From contig JAJEKV010000098.1 in assembly GCA_021234155.1 (NCBI GenBank), positions 3,034,803 to 3,098,802 on the forward strand: a DNA stretch of 64,000 bases, read 5' to 3'. Below the pieces are notes generated by a model, which searched no databases, was not told the origin of the DNA, and was given only the letters and a program-made list of their open reading frames with translations. Of this stretch, positions 46,831 to 57,419 are shown one piece after another. Source of the DNA: Isoetes taiwanensis. Lineage: Eukaryota; Streptophyta; Lycopodiopsida; Isoetales; Isoetaceae. The translations under genes and the position numbers were made by a program. Every line of letters starts with the position of its first letter. The first letter of the stretch is position 1.

Positions 46831-49800
46831 TACAGTAGATACAAATGGAAAACAAATGGACGTTTAGATCTAGGGGGGGAATTCCCATATCTCCTGACAA
46901 AATTGCCATATATTAAAACAACTGGATTACAAAATTACCGTGCAACGGGGCTGCTCTGAATCAGGGGCACTTTGCCAATTTCTTGAAATATCAAGTCCAC
47001 TGAAACAATCAAAACCAATCTATATATTTCAGCTCATAGACATGCAAAGAAAACATAATATCCATAGATAAAAAGAAAGAAAGATTGGTTAATATCTACT
47101 AGTCACTGCTTAGGACTATGAGAACAAAATATGATGTCAAAGAAATGAAAGAGGATTTCTGTTTCTGTCTTTATTTTATCCTGAAGTGTCTCTTGTCATC
47201 ATAAAGATGCATATCAAATCACCCAAGAGGTTTACTAATCCTTTAACATTTGCATCTTTATAGGTCATGGCTAAAACAGATGTCCATGTATTTGCTGCAT
47301 AGAAGCAAGTGGTTGTTGTGGTATAAGGGACAAAAATATTACAGTTTGTAGAACTGGCTGAAAACACTTAAATTATATTTGTTTATCTTTATTCTCTACT
47401 GAAGGACCCATTGCCATTAGTTGACATAAAAGTAAGAAAGAATGTGCTACCGTCTGAGGGAGACAGCCCGGTGCTATGACACAATTCTTACAGGCACATG
47501 AAAGCTGCATTGAGATTCTTAAAATGGAAACTTTCACAAGAAAAGTTATCATAGTGTTGGTGCACGAGAAACTTACTGGTTTGAAGAACTTCCTGAAGGC
47601 GCTAGATGGCTGACACAACACGAGAGCAGAGAGGTTGAATCTGAGGGAGTGATCGAACTTGAGACTGAACCCTGTTTGGCGCCAGGTTTTGTTTCCAATC
47701 TTGGCATGAATCTTTTGTGCGGTGGATAGAATGAAATTTTATTTCCCTCCCATCCAACTCGTCGGTGGAGCTATCGGTGGCTTGTGGTAATTCCGGATTC
47801 CTCAAATCAGCTTAGTTCGAACCATAATTTAAAAAGATTTTAAGAACATAGGTTATTTTTGATGGAGTTGGAGTGTTTAGAAAAATAGTAGGAACATAGG
47901 TTTGAAATTAATGGTTGGAATGATTGAAAGCAAGAAACCCTTACTAGAAAAATATGGCAACCCTTACTAGGAAAATATTAAAATATAGGTTTGGCATGGT
48001 TCGACTCACTTAAATATGTACCTTGAATTTATGTAGTTAATAGCATTGCTAGAGTCTTCATAATTGTTCGTTTGTAAATGCTTACATATTAGGATTAAAA
48101 AAACTAGCAAAAAGGCACGCCAGAGGCCAAAGAAAATAAAGTTTGTGCACTGTAGATTCAAGCCAGAGAAGTTAAAAATGTTTGCTAGATCTATGGTAGA
48201 AATGCACTATTGAAGAGGCAAATTTGGTTGCAATTCGAATCTGGTTGTGCAGTTCTGCAGTAGGCTTAAGAACAAACACCATGAATATAATATCAAAGCA
48301 GACCAGCAAAAGTAGAGGTGATAAACAGTCTAGTCTTCTTGTTCGAAAGCTGCAACACCATCAAAATATAAAAAAGGCGGGTTTAGGCACCATCAAATTT
48401 AACTTATGAAGCATGTCATTGAAAATGTTGAAAATAACGATCCATGTGTTAATCAATTAAATATGTAAATCTAGCGCATCTTTCATCTTGAATCTAGCTA
48501 TGAACTGCAATGGTCACAATCCAATGCAACAAGTAGCAAATCATTAGAATCTAATGCTTGTGAGGAGGTACGTGATCTGGTATGTTTTCTAGAACTTAAT
48601 GCTGCAGACACTACGTGTATTCCAAATGGGGCATGTTTTAAGGATGTGTGTACAACATTTTGCTCATCTGTTAAAATGCCTTGTGGTGTTGTTAAGGTGA
48701 TTGGTTTGTGACCTTATCTCTTCATTTTCATTTTTTTTGCCAATGTTTGGCCATGTTCTACTAACACAAAAACATCATTATTATTTTCCTTCTTTTGAAA
48801 GATTGAGGAAAAGGAGAGAGAAAGCATTTCTTATTTGTTCTGATGTTCTTACAAAATGTTCTGCAATTATTCCTTGGTAGCAAGAAAACTTTATAAGTAA
48901 TAAGCATTCGCCTTAATGACAAAAATAGTATGCTCACGGAGTGAGTATACACGCAGTGAGTTGTATCGAAATTGCATAAAGAAGTCTAACGTCACATCCC
49001 CAAAAACATACAGACGAGTCGTTACACTTAACAGCATCTTAAGCTATTACAAATAGAAAATGCCATTTTGTGCGAATTGATGGAATAATAAGGGAAGAAA
49101 TGTTTGGCCTTCATGGAGGCTACGACTGTCTTCAATTTTCCAATCAGGGATGGCATAAGATTACATGTCACCTGGCCAATCCAAATCATCAAATTAGCAC
49201 CTATAAAATGAGGAAAAGGGTAGTAATGAGCTAACAGTTGGTAAGTCAATAAGCCAATGAAGAAGGAAGAGATCCATCTAAAGTAGGCAAGGCACAATCC
49301 CAACCTAAGAATTCCATCTACCTCCATCGAGCTTGACAGTGGCAAACAAAAGCATTTGTTGGCAATGCACCAGCTTCATCTTCTTGCATGATAAATATAA
49401 GAGGCATTGTATTCAGCATTACTAGGAAAGGAAAAAAAAACCAGGTTTGGATGAAGAAAATATCTAGGATTGCAAATTGTGTGCATCTCTTAAAGCATCA
49501 CGAAGAAAAGTCCAAAAACAGGCCCCAGTAACCAATCAATGCAGACAATGTGCTACAGTACAGCTAATCCACCAGAATCAAAACAGCAATTTGGCTTTAG
49601 CGATTGGAGTTCCACTAACCATATCTGTTTTACTTGCAGCACAAAGCAAGTCCTCTGGACTGAAATTAACAGAAAAAGTTGAGGCATTCACAAGTTCTCA
49701 GCAGCGCAGGTTATAGTCACGCACCCAAGAAAATCAGGCGTGCAATTAGTAAATAGAGATTCGCTAGTTGTAAAATCACTCTGTTGGTATTGCGATTCAC

Positions 49801-50620
49801 ATTGGGGCTGTTCGTGGCACTACTCCGCATGTTCAAACTCAGTATGACTATTATCAGAAGTAGTACCCAGTTATAACCCCTATAAATTTCACCAATAACC
49901 AGATGTAGCTGATGGCACAATTATCTTAGAAGATGAAGAATTCCAAAAGGACCCATTTCCAACTCTAGATGCTGGATTCTCTTGTGAATGAGGCTCCTTA
50001 ACTTCATCAAAAGGTAAAAGGAAACAAGCAGGAAAGAACATTCTGGATCTAATTTTACAGACATCCTTAAAACATGCCCCATTGTTTATTGGTCTTGCTA
50101 TTTATTGTACAATGCAATTATTGTATTTATTAGACATCACAATTGTTGTGCGCGAAGAATGCAAAGAAGGGATGCCATTACATTAATAAAGTGAGCATAT
50201 AATATGAGACATTGATTAATAAAAAAATTTGAAAATTTCTTTAGTGATAATGAAATCTAGAGAACCATACCAAGGAATAGATCTTTATGAATTATATTTT
50301 GAACATTTTGCATATGGCAATTTTGTATCACAAACACCATCCCCTACTGGTGGACATATTTCCTCTTGAGTTTGAGCCCAAGTGTATGATAGAAACTACA
50401 TATGATATCCTGAACTTGGTAAATGCAACTTGAGTTCTAGAACTATTGTTTATCAATAGAGATAACATAAAATAACCAACGACTAAAAGGAGACGAGAAT
50501 TTCCGATGTAAGAATTTAACGGATCAAAATGTGTCAACCTTTTAAATGTTAACCTTATAGCTAGCCTAGCTTTCAGGGGTACTAGAACCAGGATTTGCAT
50601 AATATACTACCCTCATCTAG
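46830..50620. other. Long stretch with no recognised gene
   Basis: AT-rich. Several short open frames exist, for example a hydrophobic 105-codon frame at 49028-49345 on the minus strand and a possible exon-like GC-richer patch at 47590-47805, but none has a recognised domain or consistent splice context. Confidence 0.5.
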
Positions 50621-51324
50621 GTCTATTTGGCATGAAAATTAAAAATCGTTTGCTACTCTATATTTGGATCATGATGTTATATATGCAGTCCTCTGGTGTT
50701 GAATCATCCAATTCAGACAATACTTTCAATGGTGGGGACGTGACATGCAAGGGAACAAAAGTCTCGCTAGTAAAGAAAGCAAATCTCCATTGTATCTCCC
50801 AAATCAATCCCATCAAGCTCACCTACTGCTTCGACTGATGCTAACTACTACTCCATCTCTTCCGTGGACATCCTCACCCTGCACTGCATGTAAAGAGTCT
50901 ATTATGTGTCTCACAGAAACGAGCCTCTGCGTCTTCGTCTCGCATATGCATCAGAGCCTGAATACGATCTGCTATCCATTATGGGCCCCCTTGTGGGTAT
51001 CTCTAAGCTAACTCCCGCTGTGTCTCATGAAACATGGTCTGGAGAGAAACTGTATGATCGTGAGGGTGGCTGGAAAATGATAGAGATGCAACCAAATTTG
51101 GTGAATCGCGAGTATCGCTATAAGCACTAACAGATGATGACGAAGCCAAGTTAGCAAGAATGTCTGCAGTGGTATCTCTCAACATAGAGGCCATCTCGCC
51201 AAATGTCAATTTAATGCAGTGTGCAGGGCTAGATAATGCACCAACGGATGGATTAGCAAGGGAGGGTGTGACATTTGGTTATGCCAATGAGGCAAAAGGT
51301 AGCGTAGTGCAAGGAGACAGTGGT

Positions 51325-51520
51325 ATTGTAATGGGCCCATGGGAGGCAACTCGAGTAGATCTTGGTGTCACGTTCCCGAGACACTGGCATATATAGGTAG
51401 AAGCGACCATTCATAAACGTCTAGACAGTTTTGCCTAGTTGGTTAAGGGCATGTCAGTTAGGAATGTTACATTTGGTATCAGAGCAGAGCTCGAGTTCGA
51501 GTCTCCATGGGGGCCTAAGT
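51325..51520 (+). mobile_element. SINE-like or LTR-junction repeat, copy 1
   Basis: Contains box-A-like TAGTTGGTTAAGGGC (about 51438), TTACA, then TTTGGTATCAGAGC and box-B-like GAGTTCGAGTCTC (about 51493). The A/B spacing suits a tRNA-derived SINE. The TTACA plus TGGTATCAGAGC pair equally suits an LTR end followed by an initiator-Met primer site. A truncated second copy lies at 51627-51770. Confidence 0.45.
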
Positions 51521-51626
51521 GACATAGATGTCATATAACACGTAATTCCACCGTGGAGGGGAACTACAGTGTGGTTGTGTACGCAGTCGAAGCATGATGC
51601 TCGAGGACGAGCATAGTTCTAGTACC

Positions 51627-51770
51627 GCACTCATGGGAGGCCATTCGAGTAGATCTTGGTGTCGCGTTCTTGAGATAGCAGCATAAATGGGTAGAAGGGA
51701 CTACTCATAAACATCTAGATGGTTTTGCTTAGCTGGTAAAGGCATATTGGTTAGGAACGTTACAGGTATA
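51627..51770 (+). repeat. SINE-like or LTR-junction repeat, copy 2
   Basis: Diverged direct copy of 51332-51473 sharing TCGAGTAGATCTTGGTGTC, ending at GTTACAGG. It lacks the primer-like and box-B parts. Confidence 0.7.
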
Positions 51771-52932
51771 GGAGAGAGACCATGCGAATCGATAGAAGAG
51801 GTGGAAGATGCAAACGCTAAAGGGATTGGAATGCCACACACAAGACTAGATAGTGCATGGCCAGATGAACTAGCTGGGGGGAGGAGGGTGGGGTCGTGGA
51901 AGATGGCAGGACATGTTTAGAAAGGGATGGTGGTCTAGAAGGGAAGGGGGGAAAGGGAGGTGCAACTAAGGGTGAATGGTAAGATCGGAGGATAGGAAGG
52001 TGGACTAGCTAGTGGGTAATGAAGAGCCCTCCACCTCCATAAGTAGCGTCCCAATGTATAGGTCTACAGCAACAGATATAGGTGGAACAGTGGATGTGCA
52101 AGAAGGCAAGGGAAATGTCTCTCTTCCTATCCCTACATATGACGCAAGATCCACTATAGCTTCCAAGTCAATCCCACCAAGCTCACCTACTGCTCCAACT
52201 ACTGCTCCATCTCTTCTTTGGACATCCTCAGCCTGCACTCATGTCTCTCGTGTGAAGATTCTCCCTCCTATGCATCGATATGGCCATCGTGGGCCAAGAA
52301 TCTACTCTGTATCTCACAGAAATGAGCCTCTGTGTCTTTGTCTCATATCTGCATCAGAGCTTGAATATGATCGGTTATCCACTGTGGCCCCCCCTATGGA
52401 TATCTCTGAGCTAACTCCTGAGAAGAGTACACCCTCGTGTTCCTCTCACATTTGGCCACCACTTGTCTCTGCAACCTTGCCCTATAATGAGTGTCCTATT
52501 GTAAGACAAGATACTCTGACCTAGCGCACCTCGCCTGTCCACGAGCTCGGCGCCTCTCCCTCTCCTCTATGGCCTCATTCTCAAGATCAACTGGCCTTGT
52601 CCTGCGTGCACCTGGCTGGCGAGCAACTCAAGGTACCTCAGGATGTTTGTTCTTCTGGTGCTTCTGTGCTCCATTTATCAACAAACCATATATCCCTCTC
52701 AACAATCGAGGGTGTGTGAACAACCCTCATAAATACAAAACTACCTATCCTCTAATCTAGTTGGCAAGCGGGGATGGTTTTCAACAATCATCTGATTCTC
52801 CAACACCTGTGGAGAATGTCCCTAAACCAATAAACTTGAACCCTAAGTCTATGCACCCTAGAATTTTACCACTAAAAAGAGGTGCATAACCCTTAAACTA
52901 AGTAATAGATCTAGCCCAGAGTTAGGAATTAA

Positions 52933-53700
52933 TTGGAAAATATGACAAGTTTGGAAAACTTGATCTTACTAATTATACTTTTGTTATTTAAGCACGATTT
53001 CATACCATGTTACACTTTCTTAATAATATTGATAAACATAAAGTTACTTATCACTCTGGAATTATGGCGCACTTCAAACAAAAAAGTCAAGCAAGCAGTA
53101 GGGATCGTAATCTTATCGATGGTGAATTATGCTATATTGGAACCATATCTAATCATCATTTAGTTAAACTATTAGCATTTCGTGTGAATCTCTTGAAAGC
53201 AAAGTGGTTTAGAGTTGTTTATAGAGGTCATGGAAGAACAATAAAAATATATGCTTCTGGATTTATGGAGATTGACTCCACGAAAGTGCTAGCGGATATG
53301 GATGAGCCATTTGTTTTTCCAAATCAAGTTGAGCAAGTCTTCTTTTATCGAGGTTCTGACAATAGTGATTGGTAGATCGTTATACATTCTCGACCTAGAT
53401 CCCATCGTGTGATTGAGATTCCTACACTTGAAGACAACATTAAGCCAACATTTGTCGATGGACATATCGTAGAGAATTCACACCCGTAATAGAAAGGGAA
53501 GTTGATTTGATACTATTGACGGTAATATTAAATCTATATGACATAATAAAGGTACAAATGATGCATTACCACAAGCATTAGATGTTAATAATGACATCAA
53601 TGAAGGAGATATTGATTTCATTTTTCGATCTCCAATGATGATCTCTCACTCCCCGAGATGAGGTTGAAAGTAGTGGGCAACTAAGTGATGATGGTATTAG
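52933..53700 (+). pseudogene. CACTA transposase-associated C-terminal (DUF4216-type) remnant
   Basis: The 53007-53375 frame shows HLVKLLAFRVNLLKAKWFRV and DEPFVFPNQVEQVFF, then DNSDW, a TAG, and continues in frame with IVIHSRPRSHRVIEIPT. This is the conserved C-terminal block of En/Spm (CACTA) transposase-like proteins (DUF4216 type, usual end 'QV.QVFY...W.VV...PR'). The stop falls at a usually conserved WW pair. Upstream transposase catalytic parts are absent, so this is a fragment. Acidic sequence after it (DFIFRSPMM) is also typical of CACTA proteins. Confidence 0.7.
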
Positions 53701-54051
53701 GTGATGATTATATGGAAGATGAAGAAGTTCCAAGCATTGGTTCATGTTTTAATTTGCATACAAATTTGCACTTGCATTTGGATAATGATGAGTTGGACGA
53801 CAGTGAGCATCATATCGATTAGCTATATAAGACCTAAGAACATACATGCATATACACATAAATATTGGATATACCATTTATGTATACTTCTAATGTTTTT
53901 TTTTTTTTTTATTGAAGGCTTTGTATGTATATATTTATATGGAGAGAATAAGTACAAAAGGTTCGAGAATGCAAACGATATAAGTATGCATTCTCTAGGT
54001 CCCGAAAATATTTGAAAGCATAAGGTTTGAGAATGCAAATAATATAAGCAT

Positions 54052-54092
54052 GCATTCCTAGGATGGGTCCTATGACACAACCAAGTGGCCGA
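54052..54092 (+). repeat. 41-bp exact direct repeat, copy 1
   Basis: Begins GCATTCCTAGGATGGGTCCT and ends AACCAAGTGGCCGA. An identical 41-bp copy is at 57379-57419. The pair brackets the Copia-like element. Confidence 0.95.
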
Positions 54093-54740
54093 AGTGAAGT
54101 GGTGTTCTCATTGAGCTTTGTAAAACATTGAGTACAAATGGATCCCTCACTAGGGATAGATAACTTCGAAAATATGAACTTTAAATGCTCCGAAACTAGA
54201 CAATCATCGAGAGCATGATGAAACTGAAGAATACAACATAAAAAATGGTATAATCTGCCACTTGGTCGATGCAAAGGTGAGAAGACCCGGTGACTGCTCC
54301 TTATCGGGAAGAAGAACCACGCCTTCTTAGGTTTTTGAGGAAACCCAAGCAAATAGTTGAAGCACGACCCCACGCACTATGGCAACCACAAAGCCTTAAA
54401 CAATCCTGCAGAATCAAGGCTGAAAGAAAAATAATCCGTCAATGAGTTAGATGCCATAGGCAAGAAGACTCGGAGGCTCAGGCCCGCTTGTAGAAAGAAA
54501 CAAAGAGCCGACCAATCGGGAACCGTCCGCGGAATGACCATCGCGGGAAAAAACAACCGATTAGTGCTGCCTCGGAGGCTACAGCGCCACGCCGAGAAAA
54601 AACAATAAATATGATCTCGGAGGCAACAACGCCACGCCGAGAGAAAACATGATAAGTATGTCTCGGAGGCTACTATGCCACACCGAGGAAAATAAAACTA
54701 TCAGCACATACATACTCGCAAAAAACATCGAAAAGAATAT

Positions 54741-55075
54741 GTCAAGATATATGTGATATCGAGACCACCATCTTGCTAGGCGTCTTTGAAGCGGTGATTT
54801 CAAAGAGCCACGATGGTCTTGAGAAAATGAAAGGCCGAATCAAGCAGTGACACCTTATCAAGATCGAGCACAAACCTAACTAAGTAACGGCTGTTATTAG
54901 TAGGCGGTGGGTGAACGGCTAATACTATTCTTAGTATCACCGTTTTGTTTATATCATTGTACGTCATGTATTGACAACATTGAATACAATTCCAATTTGC
55001 CTTTGTTTTGGGAGCTTGCGCTCTCGGATATCGGTGTGCATCCCCTTATCTCCCTTTCTTGGTGCAACCTTGACA
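54741..55075 (+). repeat. 5' LTR of the Copia-like element
   Basis: 335 bp, TGTCAAGATATATGTGATAT to ACCTTGACA, with matching terminal TGTCAAG/CTTGACA. Confidence 0.92.
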
Positions 55076-55087
55076 TGGTATCAGAGC
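55076..55087 (+). promoter_or_regulatory. Primer binding site (tRNA-iMet)
   Basis: TGGTATCAGAGC directly after the 5' LTR. Confidence 0.95.
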
Positions 55088-55125
55088 ACTAGGTGTGCTG
55101 AGATTGATTCAAGATCAACACAGCA

Positions 55126-55806
55126 ATGGAGAAGGATGCAAGCTACAACCAGATTACCTTCCCTGCCGGTCGTGCGATTCAAATCTTTGATGGCACAGGT
55201 TTCCAGCAATGGAAAAGCGGAATGATCTTCATTCTCAAGGATGAAGGAGTTTGGGGAATTGTCAATGGCCAAGAACCTGCACCGGATGCCAAGAATATCG
55301 CTGATTTGCATGCTTGGCAGCGCCGAGATGACAAGGCAATGGCATATATTGGGCTCTCTTTAGCTGACTCTATCCTTGATGAGTTCCAGCAAGAGAATAG
55401 CCACGATTTGTGGCATGCTCTCATTGAGAAGCATGACCAAAAGACCCATATGATTGGGCATTTGCATCTTTGAAGCTGGCCGAATATCTTATTTGGAAAG
55501 AGATCGAGAGTCTTGACCAAGATCGCATGAAGCACGCCTTCCGTGATTGAAGCTTTTGGAGAAGAGCATGGGATCTCACAATCGATGCAACTATTTTTCT
55601 TCCTCGGGTCATTACCTAATGCATTTGATTCTTTGTCTGGCGGCTTCATGCAAGACAAAGATATGGGCTTCCATCAAGCAATCACTTCTATTAAGGAGGA
55701 GATCATGATGAGGCAAGATGCGGTAAAGATGATCATGCCACTCTCTTCAGCGGCCCGAGGGTATTCAAAGACTCAATCTACCCTAAATGGGGATGAGCGG
55801 GGATGA
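55126..55806 (+). pseudogene. Copia-type gag (UBN2-like), frameshifted
   Basis: The structural capsid protein of Copia elements. The first frame, 55126-55473, starts MEKDASYNQITFPAGRAIQI and has the typical F.GTGFQQWKSGM..IL.DEG.W and AW.RRDDKAMAYI.LSL pattern. After a frame break near 55465-55540, 55543-55806 continues with LFFFLGSLPNAFDSL and ITSIKEEIMM, the usual late gag region. No CCHC zinc knuckle is seen at the end, where it normally lies. Start chosen at the first ATG after the primer site. Confidence 0.85.
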
Positions 55807-55869
55807 GGAGGAGAAGCACATTGGCGCCAGATTATCTCTTCCTATTAAGCATGAAGCGGTGGATTTAGA

Positions 55870-56651
55870 TCCTTCTACTTTACGGATATCGAGGAGGCAA
55901 GATAGCACCCAATAAATGGATGCCAATTTACGATATTCCAGCACCTTCCAAGCAAGGATTAATAGATGCCTCAGCCATTGAGCTAGGATATCTTGATGTG
56001 GCCTTCTCTCCATTTTCAGGCAATGTAGCAACACTTCATCAAGTGGCATTCATTTCTGATACTTTGGCAGCGTTTATGCAAGGAGGCACTTTCGGGTTCT
56101 AATAATCGGCCTGATTTTTTACGTTGGGATTACGAAACTTCCAAAGACTTACGGCACTTCCAACACTTCCAAAGACTGTTATGGCACTCAACTCTTTTCT
56201 GTTTCCAGATCAAGGAGGAGATCTTAATTCAATTGATTGTGAAGGAGTTGAATATGCATCATATATGATCATAATTCCAAAGCAAGGAGGAGCAATTGAC
56301 TCTTTACTTCTAGCAACACTTGATCAAGGTCAAGCGAAGGTACTAAGGTTTGATTTTCATGGAGAATTTCGACCTAACATTGTTGGAGTAGCTGCATTTG
56401 TGGTTATTGAATCCACAAGCCTTAACGGAGTAATCATCTTTGATACTTCTATTGCCTATATCGAGGATATGCATGAAAACAATTTTCATCCTCCTCTTGG
56501 CAAAACAATTATGGATATTAAAGAAAATCCTTCTCGACTTACTGTTCCTGATACAGTGGTTGATCAGCAGGTCTATTTACCTACCAGAGAGAATAGAGCT
56601 GATCTCTTCATGCAAACTTGGTTTTTGAACTTTTCAGATGACCCTGATTAA
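55870..56651 (+). CDS. Unrecognised passenger frame inside the Copia-like element
   Basis: One continuous frame of about 260 codons, interrupted only by a stop cluster at 56101-56113. The longest uninterrupted part is 56124-56651 (175 codons from ATG). It lies between gag and the polypurine tract, where pol should be. Sequences such as PIYDIPAPSKQGLIDASAIE, DQGGDLNSIDCEGVEYASY and FDFHGEFRPNIVGVAAFVVI have globular-protein composition (alternating hydrophobic and charged). I recognise no retrotransposon enzyme motif and no host family. It may be captured host coding sequence or a divergent accessory ORF. The first 80 codons and the later 175 share the frame, so the stops may be recent. Confidence 0.5.
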
Positions 56652-56726
56652 GTGACCATCTTGACCAAGATTCAGATCTTATCTCCAGGAGGAGGAGGCT
56701 GAGCATGGAGATGGCGATCTCTCATC

Positions 56727-56735
56727 AAGGAGGAG
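56727..56735 (+). promoter_or_regulatory. Polypurine tract
   Basis: AAGGAGGAG immediately before the 3' LTR. Confidence 0.85.
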
Positions 56736-57064
56736 TGTCAAGATATATGTGATATCGAGACCACCATCTTGCTAGACGTCTTTGAAGCGGTGATTTCGGA
56801 CTCAAAGACATAGTGTTGAGAAAGTCTTGAATGAACGGGGAGTCAACACCTTATCAAGAGCGAGCACCGACCCTAACTAAGTAGCACCGTTATTAGTAGG
56901 CGGTGGGTGAACGGCTAATACTATTCTTAGTATCACCGTTTTGTTTATATCATTGTACGTCATGTATTGACAACATTGAATACAATTCCTATTTTGCCTT
57001 TGTTTTGGGAGCTCTCGGATATTGGTGTGCATCCCCTTCTCTCCCTTTCTTGGTGCAACCTTGA
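56736..57064 (+). repeat. 3' LTR of the Copia-like element
   Basis: Matches the 5' LTR over its length with substitutions clustered at 56800-56890 and a 6-bp difference near 57010. The terminal CA is missing (CCTTGAAAAA). Confidence 0.9.
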
Positions 57065-57330
57065 AAAATATATGGAAGATGTCAAAAGCTGCAGGGTGAC
57101 CCAAGAAGTAAAGATGGCAAACGAACCAACAAGAACTGGAGCAACTTCAACAATGGAACGGAATAATGTAGACCTGAAAAACGGACTGGACCACTTCTGC
57201 CGGAGAATCGAGGGAGGGAGGGTGAGGGAAGCTGGTAGGGCGAGAAGAAGAAGGAGAAACTAGCTCAAGAGAACTGTATGAATGAAAAAGGGAGAAGAGG
57301 CAGAATAAATAGAAGATGTGAGATGAGGCG

Positions 57331-57397
57331 TCCCCATCCAAGGAATGTCGGTTCTATTGCTATCGCAATAGAACCGTGGCATTCCTAGGATGGGTCC
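57331..57397. repeat. Near-perfect hairpin of about 66 bp
   Basis: The left arm TCCCCATCCAAGGAATGTCG plus GTTCTATTGC pairs with GCAATAGAACCG plus TGGCATTCCTAGGATGGG around a four-base TATC loop. The innermost 12 bp are perfectly paired. The right arm is also the start of the 41-bp direct repeat. It could be a fold-back transposon remnant or a transcribed small-RNA precursor. Confidence 0.85.
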
Positions 57398-57419
57398 TAT
57401 GACACAACCAAGTGGCCGA
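57379..57419 (+). repeat. 41-bp exact direct repeat, copy 2
   Basis: Identical to 54052-54092. Here it overlaps the right arm of the hairpin. Confidence 0.95.

Larger units (their letters stand above)
50820..52440 (+). repeat. Diverged direct duplication of about 190 bp
   Basis: 50840-51010 and 52195-52410 share CTCCATCTCTTC..TGGACATCCTCA, TCTCACAGAAA.GAGCCTCTG and GCATCAGAGC.TGAATA.GATC. Translated frames (CCATCTCTTC...SHRNEPL-type) are partly alike, suggesting a decayed proline/serine-rich gene or transposon gag. I do not recognise it. Confidence 0.65.
54741..57064 (+). mobile_element. Compact non-autonomous Copia-like retrotransposon
   Basis: About 2.3 kb. It has a 335-bp 5' LTR, an initiator-Met primer site, gag, an unrecognised frame, a polypurine tract and a 3' LTR. 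No protease, integrase, RT or RNase H motif is visible in the 1.66-kb internal region. The LTR ends are TGTCAAG...CTTGACA. The 3' LTR lacks its last two bases. The flanks GAATA (54736-54740) and AAATA after the 3' LTR might be a decayed target duplication. Confidence 0.85.

Noticed and set aside
54560-54700. Repeated CTCGGAGGC..C..CGCCACGCCGAG units resembling a CRISPR-like or satellite array
   Set aside because: Only three or four irregular units with variable spacing next to a retrotransposon; a short tandem repeat in plant DNA, not a CRISPR array.
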